Origin: a virus | Reading direction: 5' to 3' (one strand) | Virus record (IMG/VR): IMGVR_UViG_3300033146_000323 | Location: 1 to 55,754 of that record | DNA: 55,754 nucleotides | Shown: one piece after another, positions 35,223 to 44,400 of the stretch | How positions within the stretch are numbered: position 1 is the first letter of the stretch | Layout: every line of letters starts with the position of its first letter | Notes under the pieces: generated by a model | Database searches by the model: none | Seen by the model: only the letters and a program-made list of their open reading frames with translations | What the model was told of the DNA's origin: nothing | Program-made: the position numbers and the translations under genes

Positions 35223-35960
35223 TCACATTTGTTTTTCCAAAAACTGTAATACATCTACACCTTCATCCGTTTTAAACCAATCGGATAAATACTCTATTGG
35301 GTCAACTCCAAAAGGAATGGTTGTCATTCTTTTTCTGTTGCCTTCAAGGTTATAGTGTACATCTCTTTTCTTGTTTCTGAAAGACAATACCTTAGTATCA
35401 AACATTTGTTGTACGGTAGACTGAAGTTTCAATGAAGGGTCAGAAAGTGCTCTTAGAAATACACTTGGATTCTTTTTAGCAAATACCAATATATCTCTTT
35501 TCAATTCTGCCGTTGACATCATCGTTACATCTTTACTAAATAAAACTCTACCAACTTGTTCACATTGTTCAAGTGATAAAGATTTAGCTTCAATCAATGC
35601 ATCCACTTCTACATTAAGTCTTTCGATTTGTTCAGAAGCATCTTTACTGTAATCTACTTCTATAAACTTTTTACCATTCATTGGATGGTAATGTAAAAAC
35701 TCCTGTAGGATAGGATTGGTCTTTGGTACTTGCAACATACCATCTTCAAACACAATTGGTTCTACAATAGCAGTACCATCTTGTTCGTCTTCAAAACAAC
35801 TCTTTTGATTTCTTGCGTAGCGTAATGCCCTGTTGTATCCTTTATCTTGGTCAAAATAAAGTAACGGGTTTCTTCTACTATTTCTTGAGGGAATAATGCA
35901 CGACAATGGTGCTCTGTCTCGTGTGAGTTTATAAACTCTATCTTTTGATTCTAATTTCAT
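35223..35960 (-). CDS. Conserved phage protein downstream of the capsid gene (245 aa)
   Basis: The N-terminus (YKLTRDRAPLSCIIPSRN, then LLYFDQDKGYNRALRYARNQ and CFEDEQDG) and FLHYHPMNGKKF are a pattern I recall from phage genes next to the major capsid gene. A Glu/Leu-rich helical middle follows. The start is 71 bases after the MCP stop, beyond a palindromic terminator. Function not known; head completion is a guess from location. Confidence 0.5.
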   Translation of the reverse strand: MKLESKDRVYKLTRDRAPLSCIIPSRNSRRNPLLYFDQDKGYNRALRYARNQKSCFEDEQDGTAIVEPIVFEDGMLQVPKTNPILQEFLHYHPMNGKKFIEVDYSKDASEQIERLNVEVDALIEAKSLSLEQCEQVGRVLFSKDVTMMSTAELKRDILVFAKKNPSVFLRALSDPSLKLQSTVQQMFDTKVLSFRNKKRDVHYNLEGNRKRMTTIPFGVDPIEYLSDWFKTDEGVDVLQFLEKQM

Positions 35961-35994
35961 TTCAATTTAATTTAAAAGTTAAAAAATAAAGGAA

Positions 35995-36016
35995 GGAGTG
36001 TCTTTAAAGACACTCC
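35995..36016 (-). terminator. Palindrome copy 10, serving as a probable terminator after MCP
   Basis: Core GTGTCTTTAAAGACAC at 35998-36013, extended to 11-bp arms by GGA/TCC (GGAGTGTCTTT and AAAGACACTCC). On the - strand, CC TTTATTTTTT follows the hairpin, giving an intrinsic-terminator-like structure 16 bases after the MCP stop. It may lower transcription of the genes below MCP. Confidence 0.7.
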
Positions 36017-36031
36017 CCCTTTAATTACATA

Positions 36032-37510
36032 TTAGTCTTCGAACAGTACGAAGTTGTTTGCACCCATTGTACAAACACATCTTTCTGATAGGAAGTGTAC
36101 TTCCATAGCATCTAAGCTACTTGTAGCTGCACCACCTGCAGAACCTGTAATCCAAGTCTTATATCTTCTATCTTCAGTTTCTGAAGCTCTATATCTTACG
36201 TGTAGATAAGGTCTCTTGGCATTCTTACCAAGAATTTGGTCATACACAGATGTAGAACCTGCAGGAACTAAAAGACCATTGATGTGACCTGAATTAGCAC
36301 CACCCGGGTTAGAACCACGCATAGTTGGGTCATTCAAGTATTTCCAATCAGTCTTATAGAAGTCATATCCTCTTCTGAATCCTGAGAATCCTAAGTTAAG
36401 TGCCATCTCTTCGTCATTGTCAAACAATCCGTAAGAAGTACCACCTGCACCATAAGAGTTTTGCTCTGCCAACATATCGTCAATAGCAAATCCGAACTGT
36501 CTGTCAAGGAATAGTACGTTTTCCTCGATAGCTCCTTGAGCATCTAATCTACCAATAATGGTATCAAAGTCTGCAAGAGCATCCGGCACACCACCTGTCC
36601 AAAGGTTACCTCTATCTCCTACTACGTAGAAAATACCTTCTGAACCTTTGTTACCATAGTTAGGGTTAGCAGCAGGGTCAACGACACCTGAACCTGCTTC
36701 TGCAGGAACTGCTTCAACCATAGCGGTTTCAAGATAGTCATCGAATCTCAAACGAGTTTCGTGCTCAGACTTCATATACCATAGGTATCCTGTAGCACCA
36801 TTCTCAGTTGTTACTTCTACCCAACCGATTTGAGCCATATCAGAACCTGATACTGCATATTTGTCTTTGATAATAATTGGTGAGTTCTCAAAGATGTAGT
36901 CGTCAGACTCAAGAGAGCCTTCCATTCCTACAGTTCCTTTTTTAAACTCAGAACCATAAATAAAGATAGTAACGTCAGAGTTACCAACACCTGTACCTGC
37001 AGTTACAAGACCACCTGCTTCATAGAAAGCGATAGTAGCTTGAATAGGAGAAACAGTTAGGTCTACGTCAGTAACGATACCTTTGTTTTCTCCTGAACCG
37101 TTATTCTGAATTACAACTACAGTTTGTCCTTCTCTAAGTGCGATACCGCCTTGTGCTGAGAATGGAACCTGTCCTGTAGATACAACTCCTGCCGGAGCAG
37201 CCGGGTCATTGATTTGGAAAGTTACTGCATCGTCACCTTGTGCACCTGCTGAACCAACCTGAGTATACTTCACGTGAAGTCTACCTTGCTCTGCCCATTT
37301 TACTAAATCTGAATTAGAAGGAAGCTCTGCTCCTACTAATCTTAAGAACGAACTAATCGTTCTGTTTCCATATCTTTCAAATTCTTTTTCGTAAGTATCA
37401 GGAAGATACTGATTCAAGAAGTCGAAATTTTGGATGTAGTTTGTTGCCAACGGCACCTGTTGTGCGGATGGCTGAAGGTCAAAACCGGGACCTGAAAAAT
37501 TACCTGCCAT
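36032..37510 (-). CDS. Major capsid protein, crAss-like HK97 fold (492 aa)
   Basis: The protein starts MAGNFSGPGFDLQPSAQQVP and ends VHFLSERCVCTMGANNFVLF. The length, the C-terminal FLSER...GANNFVLF pattern, and the position after portal and scaffold support a major capsid protein of the crAss-like/Bacteroidetes phage type. The middle is Gly/Val-rich beta sheet, fitting an HK97 A-domain with an inserted loop. It is followed by a palindromic hairpin. Confidence 0.82.
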   Translation of the reverse strand: MAGNFSGPGFDLQPSAQQVPLATNYIQNFDFLNQYLPDTYEKEFERYGNRTISSFLRLVGAELPSNSDLVKWAEQGRLHVKYTQVGSAGAQGDDAVTFQINDPAAPAGVVSTGQVPFSAQGGIALREGQTVVVIQNNGSGENKGIVTDVDLTVSPIQATIAFYEAGGLVTAGTGVGNSDVTIFIYGSEFKKGTVGMEGSLESDDYIFENSPIIIKDKYAVSGSDMAQIGWVEVTTENGATGYLWYMKSEHETRLRFDDYLETAMVEAVPAEAGSGVVDPAANPNYGNKGSEGIFYVVGDRGNLWTGGVPDALADFDTIIGRLDAQGAIEENVLFLDRQFGFAIDDMLAEQNSYGAGGTSYGLFDNDEEMALNLGFSGFRRGYDFYKTDWKYLNDPTMRGSNPGGANSGHINGLLVPAGSTSVYDQILGKNAKRPYLHVRYRASETEDRRYKTWITGSAGGAATSSLDAMEVHFLSERCVCTMGANNFVLFED

Positions 37511-37529
37511 AATTTCTAATTTTTAAGTT

Positions 37530-38627
37530 TTACTTTTTTTTACTTTTAATCGTTAAGCCTCTACTGCTTGGTTGCGATATAGACCTAATTTGCAATCCAT
37601 CCTTCCTACTTGCAACCTGCGGTGTTTTACGTTCCGACATATCAACATTTTTCATCTTACGTGTTACATCTTCAGTTGCATCCGCTTTGCCTTGCTCATA
37701 AAAAAACGAGGCAAACTTGTCAGGATTCATTGCGATGGCTAATGCCCTGTGATATCCACTAAAATCACTAATAGAACCGGTACTCTCGTCAACATATTTA
37801 TTCATTAGATTGTTGACATCAAGATTGTTCTTCTTAATGCTTTCAGTATCACCCGGATTAAAAGTCAAAGTAGTATCACCTATCTTGAAATCAAAACCTT
37901 TGAAATCCGTGAATACTTCGTTGGTCTTTTTTAAAAACCAATCCCTTTTCCTTTTTAGCTCCTCTTGGTTACTTTTAGCCGAAGCTAAGTATTGCCTATA
38001 CTCATCAAGTTCTTCTTGTTGCTGAGGAGAAATAGCAGTACCGCTTGACTCAACCGGTTGCTTATACATTTCTTTCTGCTCCGTAAAAAACTTCTTTGCT
38101 TTAGCAATAGCTTTTTTCTTTGCCAACTTTATTTTCTTAATATCTTTCTCTTCGTCAAGCTCTTCGTCATATCTGTAGTCATCCATAAGGACATCTACAT
38201 CTTCTGCGTCTGTAGCTTCACCTGAAGATATAAGATACTCAGATAGTAGTTGGTCATCCTCCATAGTAGAAAAATCTCGATTAAGTTTTACATAATCATC
38301 CATTCCCCTACCGGTAGTTTTTTTATACTCGAAATACGCTTTCACATCTTCAGGTAAATCCTCGTTACTATCTTTAGTATCAAAGATTTGGTCTACCGAT
38401 GTGAAATCTTTCTCATATCTATTTTTAATAAATGAAAGAACGTCTTCCTCTTTTAACTCTGAGGATTGAGTTTCTTCTTCTTTAACTTCAGTTTCTGCAG
38501 GAGCTTCCGCTTGTGCAGTCTCTTCAGTTTGGTTATTCTTTTCTTCTGCTTTATCAAGCAGTTCTTGTTCAATTTGTTGTGAGGATTTCTCTTCGACACC
38601 CTCAACGGCTCTTACTTTAATTTCCAT
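37530..38627 (-). CDS. Scaffolding protein (365 aa)
   Basis: Highly acidic, Glu-rich N-terminal half (AEEKNNQTEETAQAEAPA, then EVKEEETQSSELKEED), a Lys-rich coiled coil around residues 165-235 (KKIKLAKKKAIAKAKKFF, then EELKRKRDWFLKK) and a basic C-terminus ending KSKKK. This is the usual composition of a capsid scaffold, and it sits between portal and MCP. A -7 element lies just upstream. No protease domain is visible. Confidence 0.7.
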   Translation of the reverse strand: MEIKVRAVEGVEEKSSQQIEQELLDKAEEKNNQTEETAQAEAPAETEVKEEETQSSELKEEDVLSFIKNRYEKDFTSVDQIFDTKDSNEDLPEDVKAYFEYKKTTGRGMDDYVKLNRDFSTMEDDQLLSEYLISSGEATDAEDVDVLMDDYRYDEELDEEKDIKKIKLAKKKAIAKAKKFFTEQKEMYKQPVESSGTAISPQQQEELDEYRQYLASAKSNQEELKRKRDWFLKKTNEVFTDFKGFDFKIGDTTLTFNPGDTESIKKNNLDVNNLMNKYVDESTGSISDFSGYHRALAIAMNPDKFASFFYEQGKADATEDVTRKMKNVDMSERKTPQVASRKDGLQIRSISQPSSRGLTIKSKKK

Positions 38628-38643
38628 TTGATTTAATTTTGTA

Positions 38644-38651
38644 CAAAGTTA
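38644..38651 (-). promoter_or_regulatory. Promoter -7 element (TAACTTTG on -)
   Basis: CAAAGTTA on + is TAACTTTG on -, 17 bases upstream of the scaffold start in the 52-base gap after portal. It fits TAnnTTTG. A separate scaffold/MCP transcript would be expected for highly expressed capsid genes. Confidence 0.5.
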
Positions 38652-38679
38652 ATAATAAATTTTCGTTCATTTTATTCAG

Positions 38680-41115
38680 TTATCTTGGGGAAAACTCGGC
38701 TAAATCAAAGCCATCTAAACTGTCCTCGTTTGATTCAAATATCTGCGGTGGTAAATTGTTTTTACGCTGATTAATCAATTTGGACTGTTGAGTATTTTGC
38801 TTATCTATTCTTTTAGATTTAGCTTCTTCTCTCTGAGTTTCTCTACTTTGTAGTGCTCTCTCAGAAATATCCCTAAGTTGCTGATTATAGTTAAACTCTT
38901 CAGCCATAAGCTGAGACTTGAGTTTAGCTTCATTATTCATCTTTTCGATTTCAAATGCTATCTCTGCTTGTTTCAACTGCATCTTACCTTGCATCTCTTG
39001 TTGGTGTTTTTGCATTGCAAGTTGTGCTGCCATTTGTTGAGACTTCAGTTGTTGTTGTGCAGTCATTGCCTGTTGCTGCATTTTCATTTCTTCTTCTCTG
39101 TCTTGCTTTTGCTTACGTTTCATTTTAAGCAATTGATTTGCAAGTTTTAAATTTTTAAGTTCTCTAATATCAATAGCGTCTTCAAGATTAATATCTTGTT
39201 TAGATAAAGCCATTTGAATATTCTGTTCGAGTTTAGCTTTTTCTTCTTCATCCGGTGCTACTTCAATAAAAATACCAAAGTCGTAAATGTATAAGTCAGA
39301 TATTTCATTAAGAATACTTACGTTATACTTTCCAATCTTATTAGCAAAATCATCTTTGAAGTCTGCATATTCTAATATGTCTGCGATTCTATAGGTAAGA
39401 GCTTCAGAAATAGTTCTAAACAAATACAAACTACCATCAAGGATGTGACGTGTAGCTACATTAGAGTTTAGAGCAGCAAGTTTTTGTAGACCAACTAATG
39501 AATCAGGGTCAGGTAAAGAAGCATCTCTTGCTTCATTTAATCCTGTTACCTGTCTAATCATATTCAAATAATGATTGTAGTTCTGAATTAACATCTGTGT
39601 TTTAGATGCACCTGATGATGACTGTAGTTCTTTGATTGGTACTTTACCCTGATTGTAATCTCCTTCTTGAGTATAAGACCTACCAATAACAGAACCTGTT
39701 TGGAAGTATAACCTCAATGCATCTTCAGGATTGTAAGCATTACCTGTTCCTAAGTCTACTTCATTTAATCCATCAGCATCAATATATACACCATCAGGAA
39801 CTACTCTTGAAATAACTTGTTGTAGTTTCAAGTGAGTCATTTGAATCAAGTCTGCAAAAGGAATCATTCTTCTTACAAGTGATTCTAATACTCCTTTGTA
39901 CATTCTTGGTGCACAAGCTACATAATTAGGAAGTGCGTGTTGACTTGTTGATTTTGGTCTTACCATATTCTTTGCAAGTTCCCACTTCAATAGAATATTA
40001 GTACCCATAACCATTACTCCATCATACCATACGTCAATAGTCTTTTCAAACTTTTCAAAGTTACCTTCCTCCATAATTTCTACAGGTGGATTAAATTGGT
40101 CATCTTTTTCGATTACCTTATTACCACCCGTAGCCGTTACTTTTTTCTTATAGACCATCTTCTTAGTGGTCTTATAATTAAAATACATTAACGTACACGT
40201 GTCTCTATAGAACACATCATTCTGATAAAACTGTGCTACATTGTAATAGTCATACCAAGATTGGCTATATTTAGATATCTCTTCTAAGTCAGAATTTGTA
40301 AGTGAAGGGTCTATCTTTTTGAGTTCGATGATTGGTACTGTCTTTACTTCTCCCCAATAAAAACAATCCTTGAAATATGGGTCTTCAGTATAGCTATAAA
40401 CCACGTTAGCAGGGTCCACATAGGACACCTCAACACCTGAGCCTTTTAAGAACTCGTGTTTAGCAACAGAGATTCCTAATGTAGTCAAGTCATAATCACA
40501 TCTCTTTCTTAAATCTAAATAGTGGTTTTCATCAAGTATAGTATTGATTGCTTCTTCTTCAGCAATCTCGATTGCAGGTTTGTAGTTAATCTGCATATAT
40601 AGTGAAAGCTCTTCGTCATTTGCAGGGAGTTCATCTGACGGCATAACAAATGGGTCATATCCACTTTTTTGTTGAACTATTTCTAAGATATCTTTAGAAA
40701 CCATTTGTCCTTCTATCATATCTTGATACTTAGAACGCTTGGCTTGAGACATTGCATCTTGTGCGTAGGCTTTGACTTTGAACATTCTGTCCGCCATTCC
40801 GTTTACTACAATATCTACAAACTTAGGAATGATAGGCACGGGTGTCCAATCTAAATTCAGATACGACAAATCACCGTCAATTGCTAATTCATCTTTATAT
40901 TTTCTGATTGATTGTTCTCCTCTTGCGTACAATCTCAACCTGTGAAATTCTCGCCATTGGTCATAAAATCTACAACCGTTTCCATCTTTACGAAACCATT
41001 CATATTGAATGGCTTGACCTATCATCAATCCATATTCATCCGTAGCCTTTTCAGCATCGGAAACGAACTGACTTGGAAACCCTGCAGATGAAATATTTAT
41101 TTTTACGTCTTTCAT
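38680..41115 (-). CDS. Portal protein (811 aa)
   Basis: Directly follows TerL (4-base overlap). The N-terminal two-thirds contains a clamp/wing-like core (WREFHRLRLYARGEQSIRKY, then PKFVDIVVNGMADRMFK and GMEQ-type helices). The C-terminal quarter (from about residue 690) is a Gln/Met/Lys-rich coiled coil (KMQQQAMTAQQQLKSQQMAA) like the barrel or extended helices of large portals. The length matches crAss-like portals. It forms the DNA gateway at one capsid vertex. Confidence 0.8.
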   Translation of the reverse strand: MKDVKINISSAGFPSQFVSDAEKATDEYGLMIGQAIQYEWFRKDGNGCRFYDQWREFHRLRLYARGEQSIRKYKDELAIDGDLSYLNLDWTPVPIIPKFVDIVVNGMADRMFKVKAYAQDAMSQAKRSKYQDMIEGQMVSKDILEIVQQKSGYDPFVMPSDELPANDEELSLYMQINYKPAIEIAEEEAINTILDENHYLDLRKRCDYDLTTLGISVAKHEFLKGSGVEVSYVDPANVVYSYTEDPYFKDCFYWGEVKTVPIIELKKIDPSLTNSDLEEISKYSQSWYDYYNVAQFYQNDVFYRDTCTLMYFNYKTTKKMVYKKKVTATGGNKVIEKDDQFNPPVEIMEEGNFEKFEKTIDVWYDGVMVMGTNILLKWELAKNMVRPKSTSQHALPNYVACAPRMYKGVLESLVRRMIPFADLIQMTHLKLQQVISRVVPDGVYIDADGLNEVDLGTGNAYNPEDALRLYFQTGSVIGRSYTQEGDYNQGKVPIKELQSSSGASKTQMLIQNYNHYLNMIRQVTGLNEARDASLPDPDSLVGLQKLAALNSNVATRHILDGSLYLFRTISEALTYRIADILEYADFKDDFANKIGKYNVSILNEISDLYIYDFGIFIEVAPDEEEKAKLEQNIQMALSKQDINLEDAIDIRELKNLKLANQLLKMKRKQKQDREEEMKMQQQAMTAQQQLKSQQMAAQLAMQKHQQEMQGKMQLKQAEIAFEIEKMNNEAKLKSQLMAEEFNYNQQLRDISERALQSRETQREEAKSKRIDKQNTQQSKLINQRKNNLPPQIFESNEDSLDGFDLAEFSPR

Positions 41116-43346
41116 CTAATTATCTGACTTAATTTGCCGTCATTACTATACCTTGCAAAGTTAATCATAATTCTTGACTCTTTTCTTTCAGGCTGATATA
41201 GATGCTTTTGACAAGCCATTACTGCTAATCCTGAGCTAATAGATGCATCAAACTTAGTTCTGTTAGAAATATCGAACCTTGCCCAATCTTCTAAAGTTCT
41301 GTTGAAAGGCATATTGTTCATATCTCCTTCTTCAGTCATTAATCCTACGTGTTTTTCAATATAGGATTCTATAGCTGCTGCGTGAGCTTGTTTTACATCT
41401 TCACTTGAGTTTGGTATTCCTCCTAATTCTCTTTCTGTTTTTGAGAGTTTGGTGAATACTTTATCAGGTCTATTCATACAAAAACCTCTATATCCTCTAT
41501 TCTTAAAATGGTATAATAATCTTGGTTTGTTATTCTCTATTAGTATTGGCATACCATAAAACACACAAGCCATAAGAACATCTTCAAAGAATATCTCTGC
41601 AGTTTGTGGTCTTGCAATATATTCTAAGAAGAACTCATTACTTGGAGCTTCTTCCATACTAAACTTTGTTAATCCGTGTAAAGACCCGTTGGACCCTTTA
41701 CCGCCTACAGTACCGCTAATATCGTAGGAGTCACATCCGAATGCACCAATGTGTTCATTGCCCGGATATTTGATTCCTCCTTTTGTTCGCATATTGTTTT
41801 GAATGTTTGAATTTGGAACCCAAGTAATTAAAAACCTTCCTCGTTTGTCAGGACTAAAAACTACTTTGGTATCCTTTACTCCATCCTTCCAACTAAATGA
41901 ACCACGTGTTACATATTGTTCTGTAATCATTGAATCATTATAATCTATTTGTTGGTATATCTTAGTTAGATTAAATAATGATTGTCTGCTTTCATCTCTA
42001 AAAGCGTGAGATTCAGTTCTTGGAAACTGTCTATAATATTCATTCAATGCATCAGGGTCGTGTTTTAACGAGTCAACTTCGTTTTCCCAATACTCAAGAG
42101 CTCCTTGATATATCATTTCATTGTCAATCCCTAACACCTCTGTTGGTGGAGTTTTTAAAACAGGCATTCCGTATCTATCAATGAAGCCTTCCATATTATG
42201 CTCCATAGGAATAAACAATGAATACAAACCGCTTTTAGTTTGACCATTGGCATTTCTATTAGTTACATCAGAGTCATAAAACATTTTCTTAAAATTATCT
42301 CCTCCTTTTGATAATGCATTTGATGTTGAACCCATCATACATTTTCCGATAATCTTACTACCCAAACGCAAACACGTTTTTGTAACTCGCCAATTGTTTA
42401 GAATATTATTTGGCTTCAACCACTTACCGCTTTCATCGTGTACTAAAAGCAAAAGTTTTTCCCCATCATAACTATTGTCATCAGTATTCTTCCAATCAAT
42501 AGTTGTATCTAACCCTTCGATTTCCTCTTCATCTATATCATACATATTCTTTTTTGTAATCTTAGATGCAGGTACTCGATAAGCTAATTCTGTTTTTGGT
42601 TTATCCATTCCATCCATAATCGGTTTGAAAAAGAATGGAAGTCTACTGTTAATAGGAACGACTTTATCTGTAAACATTTTCTTTGCATCAGAACCTGTCT
42701 TTGATAAAATGCCTACCCTTGCGTCTTTAGCAAGTGTTCCTGTATTGACACATTCAGATGAGGACATAAATGAAAAACCGGAACGTCTTATCTTTAGATA
42801 AATCATTCCGAAACTTCTTTTATCTGCTTTACACGCTTCCCAAAAAATAAACAAGATTCTATTAGCTTCTCTATAATCAGGATATCCTACATCAATACTT
42901 GTCCATTGCAGGTACATATAGTGAGCTCCTGTTATATATGTTGGCTTTCCATTATTCATAAACCAACACCCTTCCTCTCTATAATCAAACTCTTGTTCAA
43001 TATAATCTACCCATCTGCTTTTAAAATCAGTAGGCATTTCATTCCACTGAAAGATAGATTGAATCTTAGACAGTGGTTTTGGAAGTTCAGTTCTTTCCCA
43101 ATACTGTTGCTTTTTGTCTGAGTGTCTTTGAAGACACTCTTTTGGTGTCTTCGGAAGTGCAATCTTTAATCCTGATACTTCAATAATATCACCTATCTGT
43201 CCGGTTTTAGAAATAACAACTATATCGTATTTATCGTTATAACCATAAAGCCAAGACTTATTACGGTTTTTATTTGATACTACGTTAGTTGGTACAACAT
43301 CTTGTACCACTTTATATAGTTCTCTATTTAGACCTTCTTTCTGCAA
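41112..43346 (-). CDS. Terminase large subunit, crAss-like (744 aa)
   Basis: Residues about 180-205 carry the ATPase entry loop MIYLKIRRSGFSFMSSSE (degenerate Walker A). LLLLVHDESGKW at 299-309 is Walker B with the catalytic Glu. GAFGCDSYDISGT (Asp539) begins the RNase H-like nuclease. The ring motor packages DNA through the portal encoded next. The palindrome at 43120-43139 lies near the N-terminus (CLQRHS). Start at 43346 overlaps the TerS-like gene by 23 bases. Confidence 0.85.
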   Translation of the reverse strand: MQKEGLNRELYKVVQDVVPTNVVSNKNRNKSWLYGYNDKYDIVVISKTGQIGDIIEVSGLKIALPKTPKECLQRHSDKKQQYWERTELPKPLSKIQSIFQWNEMPTDFKSRWVDYIEQEFDYREEGCWFMNNGKPTYITGAHYMYLQWTSIDVGYPDYREANRILFIFWEACKADKRSFGMIYLKIRRSGFSFMSSSECVNTGTLAKDARVGILSKTGSDAKKMFTDKVVPINSRLPFFFKPIMDGMDKPKTELAYRVPASKITKKNMYDIDEEEIEGLDTTIDWKNTDDNSYDGEKLLLLVHDESGKWLKPNNILNNWRVTKTCLRLGSKIIGKCMMGSTSNALSKGGDNFKKMFYDSDVTNRNANGQTKSGLYSLFIPMEHNMEGFIDRYGMPVLKTPPTEVLGIDNEMIYQGALEYWENEVDSLKHDPDALNEYYRQFPRTESHAFRDESRQSLFNLTKIYQQIDYNDSMITEQYVTRGSFSWKDGVKDTKVVFSPDKRGRFLITWVPNSNIQNNMRTKGGIKYPGNEHIGAFGCDSYDISGTVGGKGSNGSLHGLTKFSMEEAPSNEFFLEYIARPQTAEIFFEDVLMACVFYGMPILIENNKPRLLYHFKNRGYRGFCMNRPDKVFTKLSKTERELGGIPNSSEDVKQAHAAAIESYIEKHVGLMTEEGDMNNMPFNRTLEDWARFDISNRTKFDASISSGLAVMACQKHLYQPERKESRIMINFARYSNDGKLSQIIR
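43120..43139. repeat. Dispersed palindrome copy 11 (in terL)
   Basis: Core 43122-43137 (TG centre) with GA/TC extending the arms to 9 bp. It encodes E-C-L-Q-R-H-S on the - strand, the third reading phase. A degenerate half copy (GTGTCTTCGGAAG) follows at 43145-43157. Confidence 0.9.
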
Positions 43347-43602
43347 ATCCTTGTTTTGTATCTATTTTAGTATTAGTCGTTCCTTCTTCAAGAGACTCTC
43401 TTTCTTCTTCAACTCTTTTTAATATTTCAAAAGCATCAAAGATGGCAAGTTTCTTGGTAGCTGCTGCGTTCTTTAATCTATCTGCAGCTAAATCATCTTC
43501 AGGGTCAGGCTTAATAATTTTTTCTTTAGCAACTTTTATTAGTTGCTCTACCGCCTGATGACCTGCTTCAATAATTTTTAATTTGATTTCTTTTGTACTC
43601 AT
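43324..43602 (-). CDS. Terminase small subunit-like protein (92 aa)
   Basis: Short, helical protein (KLKIIEAGHQAVEQLIKVAK, then DRLKNAAATKKLAIFDAFEI) immediately upstream of TerL with overlapping ends. I recall this pattern in front of TerL in Bacteroidetes phages. A DNA-binding role in packaging initiation is assumed; the usual helix-turn-helix is not evident. Confidence 0.55.
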   Translation of the reverse strand: MSTKEIKLKIIEAGHQAVEQLIKVAKEKIIKPDPEDDLAADRLKNAAATKKLAIFDAFEILKRVEEERESLEEGTTNTKIDTKQGFAERRSK

Positions 43603-44162
43603 ACTACTAAAGTTATTGAATGGTCATACATTCTATATAGTATTTCATCGTCTACTCTAAACTCATATTCTTGTAAAGGTTTGTAACACACAGTGTCACC
43701 TTTTTTAACACCTTTACTTTTTAAATAATCGTTTACAATAACCATCTCACCCATCAAAGGTTCTTTGGTAAAAGGCTTGAATATATAGCTATCTGTTGGT
43801 GGTATGGATTTGACAAAACAATACCTATCATACCCGTGCCATTCGTCATTCTTTTTGTAAGCAAAGAATTGGTCCGGGTCTAAAAAGAAAATGTTTTCTT
43901 TGAGAAAACTTTTGCCACTTCTACGTCTACCTTTCATATCATTATAAAACTTAAAAACATTGTGATGCACTAATAAAGTGTCTCCCTTTTCTATAGGTCC
44001 ACAATAATTTAAGGGTGTCTCGATAACGGTGGCTTGACGATTGGATGTAGATACATCCTCTTCAGAGGTGCTTGTTATAAAATCAAGACCTCCTATGTTT
44101 TTTATATTGTCGTATCTCCTATTGTTTTTAGGTTCTACAATAAACTGATATAATGATTTCAT
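43599..44162 (-). CDS. GroES-like (Cpn10-fold) phage protein (187 aa)
   Basis: ATG at 44162 is chosen since it overlaps the preceding stop as TAATG and gives MKSLYQFIVEPKNNRRYDNI. The N-terminus (FIVEPKNNRRYD), KGDTLLVHHNVFKFY, and the C-terminal GDTVCYKPLQEYEFRVDDEI... RMYDHSITLVV match the Cpn10/gp31-type beta barrel, with an extra central insertion of about 80 residues. It may be a specialised co-chaperonin for capsid folding, as T4 gp31. It is distinct from the small GroES at 52607-52867. Confidence 0.6.
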   Translation of the reverse strand: MKSLYQFIVEPKNNRRYDNIKNIGGLDFITSTSEEDVSTSNRQATVIETPLNYCGPIEKGDTLLVHHNVFKFYNDMKGRRRSGKSFLKENIFFLDPDQFFAYKKNDEWHGYDRYCFVKSIPPTDSYIFKPFTKEPLMGEMVIVNDYLKSKGVKKGDTVCYKPLQEYEFRVDDEILYRMYDHSITLVV

Positions 44163-44389
44163 TAAAAATTTATATTGTATTCGATTGAGACAGGCATAGC
44201 AGAAGTAAACTCCTTCCACAACATAACTTCCATCTCATCGCTTTCAATCCATATTTTTATAGAATCAGTTTCTTCGTAATATTTTATAAGGTGAATCTTG
44301 TAGTGTCCGTTTAAGACATCTTGACCGACAATGTAGTGCATTGCTCCCGACTTATAATCAGGACCAATGGAGATTTTTCTAATATCCAT
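44162..44389 (-). CDS. Conserved small phage protein (75 aa)
   Basis: Starts MDIRKISIGPDYKSGAMHYI and ends MPVSIEYNINF, a pattern I recall as common in Bacteroidetes and marine phages, with unknown function. Its stop overlaps the next ATG (TAATG), so it is probably co-translated with the GroES-like gene. Confidence 0.65.
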   Translation of the reverse strand: MDIRKISIGPDYKSGAMHYIVGQDVLNGHYKIHLIKYYEETDSIKIWIESDEMEVMLWKEFTSAMPVSIEYNINF

Positions 44390-44400
44390 TTCATTAAATT

